From Arthrobacter sp. S41 (GTDB lineage: Bacteria; Actinomycetota; Actinomycetes; Actinomycetales; Micrococcaceae), in NCBI RefSeq assembly GCF_004320535.1, contig NZ_SIHY01000001.1:1178001-1242000 (forward strand): a stretch of 64,000 nt of DNA, read 5' to 3'. The translations under genes were made by a program, and so were the position numbers. This document shows positions 17,258-27,124 of this stretch, in pieces; within the stretch, counting starts at the first letter, position 1; each line of letters opens with the position of its first letter. Below the pieces are notes generated by a model that did not search any database, was not told the origin of the DNA, and saw only the letters and a program-made list of their open reading frames with translations.

Positions 17258-17292
17258 AAGCGCTCCCAAGATTCAAAATCCAAGGAGCGCTT
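17258..17292 (-). terminator. Rho-independent-like terminator after ychF
   Basis: Perfect nine-base arms AAGCGCTCC (17258-17266) and GGAGCGCTT (17284-17292), followed in the minus direction by a T-rich run. It lies about 20 bases beyond the ychF stop. Confidence 0.75.
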
Positions 17293-17310
17293 CGCTAGTG
17301 GTGAGAAAGC

Positions 17311-18396
17311 TTAGACATTGAAGCGGAACTCCACGACGTCGCCGTCCTTCATGATGTATTCCTTGCCTTCGATGCGAGCCTTGCCCGCAGACTTGGCGTT
17401 GGCCACTGAGCCAGCGGCAACCAAATCGTCAAAGCCAACGACCTCGGCCTTGATGAAGCCACGCTGGAAGTCAGTGTGGATCACACCGGCAGCTTCCGGA
17501 GCGGTAGCGCCGCGACGGATGGTCCAGGCACGGGTTTCCTTTGGACCAGCGGTCAGGTACGACTGCAGACCCAAGGTGTCGTAACCAACGCGAGCCAGCT
17601 TATCCAGACCGGACTCTTGGATGCCGGCATCTTCCATCATCTCGGCGGCTTCGTCTTCTTCCAGCTCGGCCAGCTCAGACTCGAACTGTGCATCGAGGAA
17701 GATCGCTTCAGCAGGAGCAACCAACTCGGAGAGCTTGGCCTGCATCTCAGCATCCGCCAGGCCAGCTTCATCGGTGTTGAACACGTAGATGAATGGTTTG
17801 GTGGTCATCAGCTGCATTGGAGCAAGCTCTTCAAGGTCAATGCCCTTGGTCTTGCCCGCTGCGAACAGGGTGATGCCTTCTTCAAGCACCTTCTGCGCGT
17901 TAAGCACAGCGTCCATGAAGGACTTCTCGATCTTCTTGCTGCGCAGTTCCTTTTCAAGGCGTGGCAGCTGGTTCTCGATGGTCTGTAGATCTGCAAGGAT
18001 CAGCTCGGTAGCGATGGTCTCGATATCCGAGGCCGGATCCACCTTGCCGTTGACGTGGATGACGTCATCGTTAACAAACGCACGGGTTACCTGGCAGATT
18101 GCATCGGCTTCACGGATGGTGGCCAGGAACTTGTTGCCCAGACCTTCACCTTCCGAGGCGCCCTTAACGATGCCGGCGATGTCCACGAAGGACACGGTTG
18201 CTGGCAAGATGCGCTCGGATCCGAAGATTCCGGCGAGCACCTTTAGACGCGAGTCAGGCAACGGCACGATACCCACGTTGGGTTCAATGGTTGCGAAGGG
18301 GTAGTTGGCTGCCAGCACCTGGGCGTTGGTCAGCGCGTTGAACATGGTGGACTTGCCGACGTTGGGCAGTCCGACGATTCCGATAGTAAGAGCCAC
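17311..18396 (-). CDS. ychF: Redox-regulated ATPase YchF
   Basis: A 361-residue Obg-family P-loop ATPase. [15 protein letters not shown] is the G1 motif, [19 protein letters not shown] is G3, and YVFNTDE matches the YchF NxxE-type substitution for NKxD that favours ATP over GTP. A TGS-like domain closes the protein ([17 protein letters not shown]). The length is standard. The start is GTG at 18396 with no obvious Shine-Dalgarno. YchF binds ribosomes and is linked to oxidative-stress and translation control. Its terminator follows at 17258-17292. Confidence 0.96.
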   Translation of the reverse strand: MALTIGIVGLPNVGKSTMFNALTNAQVLAANYPFATIEPNVGIVPLPDSRLKVLAGIFGSERILPATVSFVDIAGIVKGASEGEGLGNKFLATIREADAICQVTRAFVNDDVIHVNGKVDPASDIETIATELILADLQTIENQLPRLEKELRSKKIEKSFMDAVLNAQKVLEEGITLFAAGKTKGIDLEELAPMQLMTTKPFIYVFNTDEAGLADAEMQAKLSELVAPAEAIFLDAQFESELAELEEDEAAEMMEDAGIQESGLDKLARVGYDTLGLQSYLTAGPKETRAWTIRRGATAPEAAGVIHTDFQRGFIKAEVVGFDDLVAAGSVANAKSAGKARIEGKEYIMKDGDVVEFRFNV

Positions 18397-18458
18397 GGGA
18401 GAAAATTCTACCTTTTGCTAGTGATGAGCGCGCAATGATCTACTGGCGCGTGAATTCT

Positions 18459-19556
18459 TTAGTTGGACTGCGGACGGGAACCACGACCGCCAAGGGCGCG
18501 TTCCTCGTCTCCGGCTTCCTTGAGCTTGCCGCGAATTTCCTTAGGCAGCGAGAAGATAATGTCCTCTTCCGCGGTGGTTACCTCGGCGACGTCGTTGAAG
18601 CCGTACTCGGCCAGCAAGGCCACCACTTCGCGCACCAGCACCTCAGGCACCGAGGCGCCGGAGGTCACGCCGACGGTGGAGACACCTTCAAACCAGGACT
18701 CGTCTACTTCATTGGCGAAGTCCACACGGTAGGAAGCCTTAGCGCCATGATCTAGTGCCACCTCAACCAGTCGCACCGAGTTGGAAGAGTTCGCTGAACC
18801 AACAACGATCACCAAATCGGACTGTGGAGCGATGTTCTTGATCGCAGCCTGACGGTTGGTGGTGGCGTAGCAGATGTCATCGCTGGGTGGATCTTGCAGG
18901 TTGGGGAAACGCACGCGTAGTCGGCGCACGATCTCCATGGTTTCATCCACACTCAGCGTGGTCTGCGAGAGCCAGATGAGCTTATCCGGGTCCTTGACCT
19001 GTACGGTGTCAGCTTCTTCCGGGTTGTTCACGATGGTGGTGACTTCCGGTGCTTCACCGTAAGTACCTTCAACTTCTTCGTGGCCTTCGTGACCGATCAG
19101 CAGGATCTCGTAATCGTTTTTGGCAAAGCGCACGGCTTCGCGGTGCACCTTGGTGACCAGCGGGCAGGTGGCATCGATGGTCTGCAAGTTGCGGTCGGCC
19201 GCGGACTGAACCACTGCCGGGGACACACCGTGGGCGGAGAAAACCACCAGTGCGCCTTCTGGAACTTCTTCGTTTTCTTCCACGAAGATCGCTCCGCGGG
19301 ACTCCAGCTCGGAGACCACGTGCAGGTTGTGCACGATCTGCTTGCGCACGTAGACCGGTGGGCCGTAGTGCTCCAAAGCCTTTTCAACGGCCACCACGGC
19401 ACGGTCCACACCGGCGCAGTAACCACGCGGTGCTGCGAGCAAAACCTTGCGTTCGTTCACCTGTGGAGAGGCAGCTGCAATCTCGGCTGGAGAGCGACGT
19501 ACGCGCGGAATCCGTGGGACTGGCAGCGATACCGGAATGGAAGTGGAAGTAGCCAT
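18459..19556 (-). CDS. ispH: 4-hydroxy-3-methylbut-2-enyl diphosphate reductase
   Basis: A 365-residue IspH (LytB), last enzyme of the MEP pathway, reducing HMBPP to IPP and DMAPP with a [4Fe-4S] cluster. The three cluster Cys lie in [23 protein letters not shown] and [11 protein letters not shown]; the conserved SAHGVSP and GSANSSNS substrate loops are present. An N-terminal extension of about 35 residues (Pro/Arg rich) is longer than in E. coli and common in actinobacteria. The ATG at 19556 has AGAGG very close upstream, so translation may be weakly SD-dependent. Confidence 0.96.
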   Translation of the reverse strand: MATSTSIPVSLPVPRIPRVRRSPAEIAAASPQVNERKVLLAAPRGYCAGVDRAVVAVEKALEHYGPPVYVRKQIVHNLHVVSELESRGAIFVEENEEVPEGALVVFSAHGVSPAVVQSAADRNLQTIDATCPLVTKVHREAVRFAKNDYEILLIGHEGHEEVEGTYGEAPEVTTIVNNPEEADTVQVKDPDKLIWLSQTTLSVDETMEIVRRLRVRFPNLQDPPSDDICYATTNRQAAIKNIAPQSDLVIVVGSANSSNSVRLVEVALDHGAKASYRVDFANEVDESWFEGVSTVGVTSGASVPEVLVREVVALLAEYGFNDVAEVTTAEEDIIFSLPKEIRGKLKEAGDEERALGGRGSRPQSN

Positions 19557-19656
19557 ACCTCTAGTCTACGAACTGGATGCAAGTTAGCCCATGCTCATAT
19601 GATGCGCGCCACCCTTTGCACCCTGTGAGTTCCACCTCCACTCATCAGAAAACCAG

Positions 19657-20847
19657 CTAACAAGGCAGCGAACTTGGGAACTTCACCGGGGTGCGAACTA
19701 CCGCTCCGGTCCCATCGCTACCCTTGTATGTCCGGCAGACACCGATGCCACGATTGGCCAGTTTGGCTTTGATCTGGCGTAGTGAATCGGGCGAGAAGCC
19801 GTACCACTGCATGTGCATGAGCACGGTATCCCCCTTGGCCGCCGCCGCAGCACGGGCGATGGTGATGGACTTGGATTTCACCTTCCAGTCTTCGGTATCC
19901 CGAGTCCAGGTCCATGGGGCCATGCCGCGGCTGTTGTAACCACAACGAACCGAACCGTCGATTGCCCCATAGGGTGGACGCCCGAAGTTGGTGTGGACAC
20001 CGGTGCCACCAAGTTGCGCCCCAACCTTCTGACAGCTCAGTGGGCGCAGATCCGGGTGGCTGATCGAATGGTTGATCACCCATTGGCCTTTGGCGCGGGC
20101 CAGGCTGGCCAGATCCACCCCGTAGCGTGATTTGTAGGAAGCTAGGCAGTCCCCGATCGGTGCGATGACCAAACCGATGTTGGCGCTGGCGGCATAGTTG
20201 ATGGTGTCCTTATATGCGCTCAGGGTGCTCGGGCAGTCATCAAAGGTCAGCACCACTCGTGAGGTCCGGTTTGGCCCGCTGCTCATTGGTGCTGACGGTG
20301 GCTTGGGATAGGTGGTGACGTAGGTTCCGCTGACCCAGCCGGTGGATCCGCCGTAGCTGACCTTGTACCAGCCGTTGGAGGCTTTGGCGTAGGCAGAGAC
20401 CGTGGTCCCGGTGGGAATAGTTTTCAGAATTCGGTAGCTGGTGGATGCACCGCTTCGCATATTGAGGCTGTCTAGCGTTCGTACCGAAGCGGCGACAACA
20501 TAACTGTTGCTCACGTATCCACTCTTGCCGTCGTAGCTGACTTTGTACCAGCCGTTTGACTCGCGCCCCACCACGGCAACCGAGGTGCCTTTAGGGATTG
20601 TTTTCAGCACCGAATAGGCAGTGGACGACCCGGTGCGCATGTTCAGGTTGTCGGTGGTTCGTACCCGTGCGGGCCAGTCGATGGACAGTTCGGTTGCCAC
20701 AGCAACGGTTGATACTGCCGGCACGGACAGTGACCCCGCGCCAAGGGCTGAGGCCGAGAGTGGAACCGAGCCGACCAGCAATCCTGCCGATAATGCCGTT
20801 GCTCCTATACTCCGCCGGAAGTGATGATTCTTTGATTCCCCATGCAT
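19657..20847 (-). CDS. Secreted polysaccharide deacetylase with two SH3 domains
   Basis: A 396-residue exported protein. The signal peptide (about 1-40) has basic start HHFRRS, hydrophobic core and ALG-type cleavage region. Two SH3_3 domains follow (about 58-118 and 121-180; each with LNMR-GSSTAY/ASTSY and SNGWYKVSY), then a NodB-homology domain from about 195. VLTFDDCPS carries the metal Asp pair, NHSISHPDL the metal His residues, and RPPYGAID the Arg motif. It is likely a cell-wall-bound peptidoglycan or glycan deacetylase. The start at 20847 has AAAGG nine bases upstream; the longer frame to 20973 lacks a site. Confidence 0.9.
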   Translation of the reverse strand: MHGESKNHHFRRSIGATALSAGLLVGSVPLSASALGAGSLSVPAVSTVAVATELSIDWPARVRTTDNLNMRTGSSTAYSVLKTIPKGTSVAVVGRESNGWYKVSYDGKSGYVSNSYVVAASVRTLDSLNMRSGASTSYRILKTIPTGTTVSAYAKASNGWYKVSYGGSTGWVSGTYVTTYPKPPSAPMSSGPNRTSRVVLTFDDCPSTLSAYKDTINYAASANIGLVIAPIGDCLASYKSRYGVDLASLARAKGQWVINHSISHPDLRPLSCQKVGAQLGGTGVHTNFGRPPYGAIDGSVRCGYNSRGMAPWTWTRDTEDWKVKSKSITIARAAAAAKGDTVLMHMQWYGFSPDSLRQIKAKLANRGIGVCRTYKGSDGTGAVVRTPVKFPSSLPC

Positions 20848-21143
20848 GACGCTGTGCCTTTCGCGAATGATTCTCCAATGCTCAAGAGTGTGCGCTTGGT
20901 GTAAGCGCGAGGCAACACAAAAACGAAGGCTTAATCCAATTGTTCGAAAAGCAATTCCAAGACTGCTAGTCACGATGAACCACAGCTAAACTTCACCCAT
21001 TGTGATACCAATGCTCCATCTAGATTGGAGCACCGAAAGGCTCAGTAATCCCTAGAACCGTCGGTGCCATACGGTAGTCTCACTTGTGCAACAGCGATTG
21101 TGAGAGCTGGTGCCATACATCGATTTTTCAAGGAGCGGCCTGG

Positions 21144-22406
21144 ATGGAGCCCCAATCACCAGCAAGCCTGCCGGCTACTGCTGGGCAGACCACCGCGGAT
21201 AACCCGTGGCCGCTGCGCCTGCTCTCAGAGAAGCTGAAAATCCACATTGAGAACTCCCCCGTGGTGTGGGTGGAGGGACAACTGTTGGAAGCCAATGTGC
21301 GCAATGGCCATGCCTACCTCACCCTGCGTGACGTGGATTCGGATTTCTCGTTCTCGGTGACGATTTGGTCCTCCACCATGCGCAAGCTCGACGCCACCCC
21401 TGAGGTAGGTTCTCGGGTAGTGGCGCAGGTGAAGCCAAGCTTCTATGCGAAGACCGGTCGCCTTTCTTTGAATGCGACAGATCTTCGCCCGGTGGGCTTG
21501 GGCGAACTATTGGTGCGACTCGAAAGATTGCGCCAAGCTTTGGGCGCTGAAGGTCTCTTTGCCCCTGAGCACAAACTGCCACTGCCAGTTCTTCCTGGGC
21601 GTATTGGTTTGATCACGGGACGTGATTCAGATGCTGAAAAGGACGTTCTGCGCAACGCCACACTGCGCTGGCCATCCGCCCAATTCCGGGTGATCAATAC
21701 GGCAGTTCAGGGTGTGGACGCTGCCAACCAAGTGACCGCTGCGCTCAAGGAACTTGATGCTGATCCGCAGATTGATGTCATCGTCATTGCCCGCGGTGGC
21801 GGCGCCTTAGAAGACCTGCTGCCGTTCTCCAACGAAGAGTTGATTCGTGCAGTATTCGCTGCCGCGACTCCGGTCGTCTCGGCCATTGGCCACGAGGCAG
21901 ACCGGCCAATCCTTGACGATGTCGCGGATGTGCGTGCCTCAACTCCCACGGATGCGGCCAAGCGTATTGTTCCGGATCTTAATGAAGAATTCGCCGGACT
22001 GCAGTTGGCGCGTAATCGTCTTGAGCGCTCAATCAACAACTTGCTGGAACGCGAAGCACAACTTCTCGCCTCCGTACGTCAGCGTCCGGTGCTTGCCAAC
22101 CCGCAGGTAATGGTGACTTCACGAGCCGAAGATCTAGAGCGTTGGAAGCAACGCTCTACGGACCTGCTGCACTACCGCGTGCAACGAGCCCGGGATGAGA
22201 TCAACCATTTGAAATCTCAGGTACGCGCACTGTCTCCTCAGCAGACCTTGGACCGAGGCTACTCGGTCACGCAACTTGCTGACGGCAGTATCGTGCGTGA
22301 AGCCGCAGATGCCCCGGTTGATTCTGAGCTCTTCATCCGGTTGGCCTCAGGGCAGCTCACCGCGCAGACCAAACAATCAATTCCCGCCGGCGATGCCGCG
22401 AACTAA
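21144..22406 (+). CDS. xseA: Exodeoxyribonuclease VII large subunit
   Basis: A 420-residue XseA. An N-terminal OB-fold (about 30-125, [19 protein letters not shown]) is followed by the catalytic region ([57 protein letters not shown]) and a long C-terminal coiled coil. With XseB it degrades single-stranded DNA. The start at 21144 is set by AAGGAG eight bases upstream. The small-subunit gene follows on the same strand 22 bases after the stop. Confidence 0.96.
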   Translation: MEPQSPASLPATAGQTTADNPWPLRLLSEKLKIHIENSPVVWVEGQLLEANVRNGHAYLTLRDVDSDFSFSVTIWSSTMRKLDATPEVGSRVVAQVKPSFYAKTGRLSLNATDLRPVGLGELLVRLERLRQALGAEGLFAPEHKLPLPVLPGRIGLITGRDSDAEKDVLRNATLRWPSAQFRVINTAVQGVDAANQVTAALKELDADPQIDVIVIARGGGALEDLLPFSNEELIRAVFAAATPVVSAIGHEADRPILDDVADVRASTPTDAAKRIVPDLNEEFAGLQLARNRLERSINNLLEREAQLLASVRQRPVLANPQVMVTSRAEDLERWKQRSTDLLHYRVQRARDEINHLKSQVRALSPQQTLDRGYSVTQLADGSIVREAADAPVDSELFIRLASGQLTAQTKQSIPAGDAAN

Positions 22407-22428
22407 CTCGAAGAATTCTGGAGCCATC

Positions 22429-22656
22429 ATGACTACACCAATCCCTGAGGACATCAAGAACCTCTCCTACGAGCAAGCTCGCGAAGAACTGCTGACCGTG
22501 GTCAGCCAATTGGAAACCGGCGGCGTCGCGCTGGAAGCTTCGCTCGCGCTGTGGGAGCGCGGCGAAGCCCTCGCAGCACACTGCGAAAATTGGCTCAACG
22601 GTGTCTCGCAACGTCTTGAGCAAGCACGCAGCCGAGTAGAAGACACTAACGACTAA
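22429..22656 (+). CDS. xseB: Exodeoxyribonuclease VII small subunit
   Basis: A 75-residue Xse[19 protein letters not shown] and [19 protein letters not shown] are the conserved helices of the small subunit, which assembles around the XseA coiled coil. The ATG at 22429 gives the family length; the longer in-frame opening at 22276 lies inside xseA. Order xseA-xseB is the usual operon. It converges with ppk2, leaving only six bases between stops. Confidence 0.95.
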   Translation: MTTPIPEDIKNLSYEQAREELLTVVSQLETGGVALEASLALWERGEALAAHCENWLNGVSQRLEQARSRVEDTND

Positions 22657-22662
22657 GACCCG

Positions 22663-23526
22663 TTACTTAGTCTCAGCCAGACGCTTCTTTTCGGCCGAGA
22701 CATCAAAGTCAGCTTCCGGCCACTGCGGATCAATGTCACGCAGCGAAGCTAAGAGTAGCTCAGCTACACAGAGCCGAGCCCGCCACTTCTGATCTGCCGG
22801 AATTACGTACCACGGTGCATCTTCGGTGGCGGTACGTTCAATGGCGATCTCATAAGCCTGCTGATACTCAGCAAAAAGCAAACGATCATCTACATCGCCT
22901 GGCGAGTACTTCCAGTGCTTATCTGGACGGTCTAAGCGCTCGCGCAGTCGCGCGTACTGTTCGTCGGCACTGATATGCAGCATCACCTTGAATAGGTGGA
23001 TGCCACGCTCACCTAGCTTGCGTTCAAAGGTGGGGATACGACGGTAGCGGCCCTGAATCTGTCGTCCGGTGCTCAGTTTCTGCACCTTGTGGATCAGCAC
23101 ATCCTCGTAGTGTGAGCGGTCAAAAACGCCGATGTGTCCCGGCTTGGGTAGCTGCTTCTCAACGCGCCAGAGGAAGTCGTGTTCTTTCTCTTCATCAGTT
23201 GGCGTCTTAAATGCGTGGTGGTCTACGCCCTGAGGATCAAACAGACCCATCACGTGGCGCACGATTCCACCCTTGCCGGAGGTATCCATTCCTTGAAGCA
23301 CCAGAAGCAGTGAATCGTTGATCACTCCGTGGGATGCGGAAGCAAATAAGCGTTCTTGAAGTTCAGCGAGTTCAAGGGCAATCTCAGCTAATCGCTTGGC
23401 TGCTTGCGCCTTAGTTTGAGGAGCTTTCTTAGGCCACCATTTAGGTTCTCCGGTGGCGCGCTCGGCCAAGTCAACCGGGCCTACTACGCGCAATGAAGCT
23501 AGCAGATTCTGCGGATATTTGCTCAT
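22663..23526 (-). CDS. Polyphosphate kinase 2 family protein
   Basis: A 287-residue PPK2-family polyphosphate:nucleotide phosphotransferase. Walker A LQGMDTSGKGGIVRHV, Walker B VFDRSHYEDVLI and the lid RRIPTFERKLGERG are intact. This sequence type corresponds to class I/III PPK2 enzymes that phosphorylate AMP or ADP from polyP; the class cannot be fixed by eye. It is a single-gene unit convergent with xseB. Confidence 0.93.
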   Translation of the reverse strand: MSKYPQNLLASLRVVGPVDLAERATGEPKWWPKKAPQTKAQAAKRLAEIALELAELQERLFASASHGVINDSLLLVLQGMDTSGKGGIVRHVMGLFDPQGVDHHAFKTPTDEEKEHDFLWRVEKQLPKPGHIGVFDRSHYEDVLIHKVQKLSTGRQIQGRYRRIPTFERKLGERGIHLFKVMLHISADEQYARLRERLDRPDKHWKYSPGDVDDRLLFAEYQQAYEIAIERTATEDAPWYVIPADQKWRARLCVAELLLASLRDIDPQWPEADFDVSAEKKRLAETK

Positions 23527-23605
23527 GACCCCAGCATAACGCGCAGTTCAGCTTCTCGGTGGGATGAATTTAGCAGCGCTGACAAATAGATGTTTCGACG
23601 CAAAA

Positions 23606-23645
23606 ACACCTTCACCGAACCAGGTTGATGGTTCGGTGAAGGTGT
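23606..23645 (-). terminator. Terminator of the aminotransferase gene
   Basis: A perfect 17-base-pair stem (23606-23622 with 23629-23645, six-base loop), followed in the minus direction by TTTTT. It lies just past the stop at 23673. Confidence 0.92.
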
Positions 23646-23672
23646 AAGAGCTCAGTGCTTAGCGATCAGAGA

Positions 23673-24893
23673 CTAGGCTCGCGCGCGCCAGTCTTCAAGG
23701 AACTGTCCAATACGTCCTACAGCGTCGGTCAGGTCTCGCACGTTAGGCAGGGTCACCAGACGGAAGTGATCCGGACGGACCCAGTTGAAGGCGGTGCCCT
23801 GCGTGATCAGAATCTTCTGAGCCTTGAGCAGCTCAAGGGCAAAAACTTCATCATCATGCATTGGGTACACTTCTGGATCCAGCTTGGGGAACATGTACAG
23901 CGAACCCTTGGCCTTTTGAACACTCACACCCGGAATTGCGGTCAGCAGGTTGTAGGCTGCATCGCGCTGTTCCAGCAGACGCCCTCCGGGCAGGATCAAG
24001 TCATCAATGGACTGATAGCCACCCAGTGCAGTCTGGATTGCGTGTTGCCCGGGCACGTTAGCGCACAGACGCATGTTGGTCAGCAGATTAATGCCTTCAA
24101 CGTAGTCCTTGGCCTGATGCTTAGGACCGGAGATGGCCATCCAGCCAGAGCGGAAACCGCACACACGGTACGCCTTGGACAGACCCGAGAAGGTCAAGAT
24201 CAGCACGTCATCAGCCAGCGCAGCAGTGTTGATGTGCACGGCGTCATCGTAAAGGATCTTTTCGTAGATCTCGTCCGAGAACACAATCAAGTTGTGTTTA
24301 CGGGCCAGCTCCAAGATTCCCTCTAGGGTTTCCTTCGGGTAGACGGCACCGGTGGGGTTGTTCGGGTTGATGATCACGATGCCCTTGGTGCGATCGGTGA
24401 TCTTAGCTTCCATGTCCTCTAGGTCAGGAAGCCAGCCCTCCTCTTCGGTATTCAGGTAGTGCACCGGGGTGCCACCAGCCAGCGAAACCGAAGCGGTCCA
24501 CAGTGGGTAGTCCGGAGCAGGAATCAGGATCTCGTCGCCATTGTTTAATAGCGCGTTGAGCGAGAGCGTGATCAGCTCGGAGACACCGTTACCCAGGTAG
24601 ATGTCATCCACACCAATGGTCTGGATGCCGCGGGTCTGGTAGTACTGCGAAACGGCAGTACGTGCCGAGAGGATGCCACGAGAGTCTGAATAACCTTGGG
24701 CGTTTGGCAAGTTGCGAATCATGTCGACAAGCACCGCGTCAGGCGCTTCAAAGCCGAACGGCGCGGGATTGCCGATGTTCAGCTTCAGGATGCGGTGTCC
24801 CTCGGACTCCATTCGCTGGGCATGCTCTAGTAGCGGCCCACGGATGTCGTACAGGACATTGTGCAGTTTCGTCGATTGCTTGAATTCTGCCAT
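23673..24893 (-). CDS. PLP-dependent aminotransferase, alanine aminotransferase (AlaA)-like
   Basis: A 406-residue class I aminotransferase. LNIGNPAPFGF, YSDSRGILSAR, IINPNNPTGAVYP, SDEIYEKI and LSKAYRVCGFRSGW with the PLP Lys (SGLSKAYR) are all present and follow the AlaA/AlaT type that makes alanine from pyruvate and glutamate. The length is normal. A perfect inverted repeat lies about 20-40 bases upstream of the start, in the position of a promoter or operator. A strong terminator follows the gene. Confidence 0.92.
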   Translation of the reverse strand: MAEFKQSTKLHNVLYDIRGPLLEHAQRMESEGHRILKLNIGNPAPFGFEAPDAVLVDMIRNLPNAQGYSDSRGILSARTAVSQYYQTRGIQTIGVDDIYLGNGVSELITLSLNALLNNGDEILIPAPDYPLWTASVSLAGGTPVHYLNTEEEGWLPDLEDMEAKITDRTKGIVIINPNNPTGAVYPKETLEGILELARKHNLIVFSDEIYEKILYDDAVHINTAALADDVLILTFSGLSKAYRVCGFRSGWMAISGPKHQAKDYVEGINLLTNMRLCANVPGQHAIQTALGGYQSIDDLILPGGRLLEQRDAAYNLLTAIPGVSVQKAKGSLYMFPKLDPEVYPMHDDEVFALELLKAQKILITQGTAFNWVRPDHFRLVTLPNVRDLTDAVGRIGQFLEDWRARA

Positions 24894-24912
24894 GATTACA
24901 CTTTCTCATGTC

Positions 24913-24931
24913 AGGTGTGTGAAACACACCT
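24913..24931. promoter_or_regulatory. Inverted repeat upstream of the aminotransferase gene
   Basis: AGGTGTGT and ACACACCT flank a GAA centre at 24913-24931, just upstream of the start at 24893. It could be an operator or a small leader hairpin. No regulator is assigned. Confidence 0.35.
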
Positions 24932-25000
24932 TGTTACTCGACCGCCGTCGGAAGCGGCCGAAATCCTAAAGGGTCGAATACCAAGAGCAGTGTGAGCCTG

Positions 25001-25906
25001 CTACTCGATAATCCATTCCCAGCGGGTCGCCGCTTCCTTGGGCGCCATCGCCCCAGGTTCGTTGACCATTCGGTTCAGGTCCACCAGGGTCTGCTGTGAG
25101 ACTTCTGCGGTTACCTTGTTCAGTTCGTCTTGCGCTTTGTCATCCACGTTGGCGCCAGCAAGCAACAGGTAGGGCTCTGCGTTAAACAACTTGGCGCTAT
25201 CTGAAATGCTCTTAAAACCTTCATCAGAAATGATGGCGTTGCCGGCACTGACCGCGACCGCTCGATCCACCGAGGCGCGCAACTGAGTATCGATGTCCGA
25301 GGAGTCAACGACAGAGATCTTAGGCGCCTGGCACCCCTCGGTCTTCAGTGCTGCGGCAAGGTTGCTCGTATCCGATGCATCGGTGATCACGGTGAGCTTG
25401 CTGCAGGCTTTAGCCAGCGAGGACAGCGAATCAACCTCATGGGTGTCCGCTTCTGCCTCACTCATGACTAATTCTTTGCCCGCGTCTGCCGGGCTCATAT
25501 CTAGTGCTGTGATCTGATGATCAGCATCGTTGATTTCTGAGCGCAGCTTCTTCAAATCGTCAACAGACAGAACGCCGTCGTCGCCAGTGACGCCAGCAGA
25601 ATCTTTAGATAGGAAGAGCGCAGTTGTGGCTTGGTCTATCGCCACATCAGCTTGGCCGTCTTGAACCTGTTTAAAGGGATCATCGCCGGACTTGTTGATC
25701 TGAGCGGTATAACCCTTAGCTTCCAGAGCGTTTTTGTAAACCTCTGCCAGTGCTTGCTCAACTGGCCGATCACCGCGAGCAATCTTCAAGGTCACGTTCT
25801 TGCTGGACTCGTTGGTGGAAGTCTGCTCATTGGCAGTGCACGCGGCAAGTGGCAATAGCAGGGCTAGGCAGAGGACACCGAGACGAGAGGATTTTCGCAA
25901 GTTCAT
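25001..25906 (-). CDS. Lipoprotein, glycine-betaine/ProX-like substrate-binding protein
   Basis: A 301-residue lipoprotein with a signal peptide ending in the lipobox LAAC (Cys near 23). The body resembles OpuAC/ProX-type periplasmic binding proteins (ALAEVYKNALEAKGYTAQI, GQADVAIDQATTALFL, AEVSQQTLVDLNRMV), which bind quaternary ammonium solutes. No permease or ATPase gene is adjacent, so the protein is an orphan or serves a transporter elsewhere. Aromatic-cage residues cannot be assigned with confidence, so the ligand is open. Confidence 0.78.
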   Translation of the reverse strand: MNLRKSSRLGVLCLALLLPLAACTANEQTSTNESSKNVTLKIARGDRPVEQALAEVYKNALEAKGYTAQINKSGDDPFKQVQDGQADVAIDQATTALFLSKDSAGVTGDDGVLSVDDLKKLRSEINDADHQITALDMSPADAGKELVMSEAEADTHEVDSLSSLAKACSKLTVITDASDTSNLAAALKTEGCQAPKISVVDSSDIDTQLRASVDRAVAVSAGNAIISDEGFKSISDSAKLFNAEPYLLLAGANVDDKAQDELNKVTAEVSQQTLVDLNRMVNEPGAMAPKEAATRWEWIIE

Positions 25907-25946
25907 ATCCCTATAGATTCTATGGCAGAGACTTTTAGATCAGCGG

Positions 25947-26417
25947 TTACTTACCAGTTGCGGTCAGTCGCAAGATGCTTTCTACACGCTCAATGCAATT
26001 CAACTTCTGAATTTCTTCGCGGGTAAACCAAGCAGCCTGACTGGTGGAACCGTTAACTTCATGGCGGAGCTCTCCACCGGTGAGTTTGGCTTTATAGACC
26101 ACTGCAACAGTTTGCATTGGGTAACCTTCACCGGAGTAACGCTTTGCCCCTGGAATGACACCCGTGGTCACATCCAGCAATTCCAGCTCCCCTACCGCGT
26201 AGCCGGTCTCTTCATAAACTTCGCGCTTGGCACCTTCGATAATTGGTTCGCCTAGATCAATGCCTCCACCGGGCAGTGACCAGCGGGGTGTAAATTTTGG
26301 ATCTCGGTGGCGCATGTCCCAGAGTGTCAGCAGTATCTTTCCTTCGTTTTCCACCAAGCAGTATGCTGCCAGTCTGGTATCGAAGGATTCACCGGTGTGC
26401 TCAGAACGACGTGTCAT
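25947..26417 (-). CDS. Nudix hydrolase
   Basis: A 156-residue Nudix protein. The box runs GGGIDLGEPIIEGAKREV then YEETGY, matching Gx5Ex7REUxEExGU, so metal-dependent pyrophosphohydrolase activity is expected. PRWSLPGG precedes it as usual. The substrate class (NDP-sugar, NTP, ADP-ribose, other) is not decided. It is divergent from the Lrp-family regulator gene, sharing a roughly 110-base AT-richer intergenic region. Confidence 0.9.
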   Translation of the reverse strand: MTRRSEHTGESFDTRLAAYCLVENEGKILLTLWDMRHRDPKFTPRWSLPGGGIDLGEPIIEGAKREVYEETGYAVGELELLDVTTGVIPGAKRYSGEGYPMQTVAVVYKAKLTGGELRHEVNGSTSQAAWFTREEIQKLNCIERVESILRLTATGK

Positions 26418-26529
26418 ATCCCCAATATATCGGTTTGTTCAGCGATTATTTGCCCTACCGCTCAGGGCATAAGGCAGTTTATTTGCCAAATATCCCACTG
26501 AAGCCGTGAGGATGTGATGAAATATTCTT

Positions 26530-27036
26530 ATGGCCCCGCACTCAGAGCATTCTTCAAACGTCGATCTAGATGAAATTGATCGAATCATCATCGACGAACT
26601 GGTCGCTAACGCACGTATCTCCAACGCCACGTTAGCCCAGCGCGCAGGCATCGCGCCGTCGACTGCGCTTCTGCGCACCCGTTCGTTAGTGGAACGTGGA
26701 ATCCTCACCGGCTATCACGCCGAAGTGGCACTCGGGACCGTAGGCCGAACCGTTCAGGCATTGATCTCGGTCAAACTACGTGCCCATGACCGCGAGAAAA
26801 TCGATACCTTTGTGGAGCGGATCCCCCGCCTTCCAGAAGTTCTCTCCATGTTCCACGTTTCCGGTGGCACCGACTATCTCCTACACATCGCTGTAGGTTC
26901 CACGGACGCATTGCGCGACTGGGTGCTAGATAACTTGGCAACCGATGAATCCGTTGGGCACACCGAGACCACTTTGGTCTTTGCGCATCACCGTGGCAAC
27001 CAGGGTCCGCTGCCTACAGAAGACATGATGCACTAG
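26530..27036 (+). CDS. Lrp/AsnC family transcriptional regulator
   Basis: A 168-residue feast/famine regulator: N-terminal helix-turn-helix (LDEIDRIIIDELVANARIS, ATLAQRAGIAPSTALLRTRS) and a C-terminal RAM effector domain (ALISVKLRAHDREKIDTF, HVSGGTDYLLHIAVG). Lrp proteins sense amino acids and often control neighbouring genes; candidates here are the nearby aminotransferase or the divergent Nudix gene. It is terminated by a strong bidirectional hairpin. Confidence 0.92.
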   Translation: MAPHSEHSSNVDLDEIDRIIIDELVANARISNATLAQRAGIAPSTALLRTRSLVERGILTGYHAEVALGTVGRTVQALISVKLRAHDREKIDTFVERIPRLPEVLSMFHVSGGTDYLLHIAVGSTDALRDWVLDNLATDESVGHTETTLVFAHHRGNQGPLPTEDMMH

Positions 27037-27065
27037 TTAAGACCAGCTCAAAAACGTATTAAAAA

Positions 27066-27106
27066 AAGCTGTGATCCTCACCGATATTCGGTGAGGATCA
27101 CAGCTT
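27066..27106. terminator. Bidirectional terminator
   Basis: A perfect 19-base-pair stem (27066-27084 with 27088-27106, three-base loop). A TTTTTT run follows on the plus side and a matching run on the minus side, so it serves both the Lrp gene and the converging gene at 27125. Confidence 0.93.
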
Positions 27107-27124
27107 GTTTTTTGCTCAAAAGTT

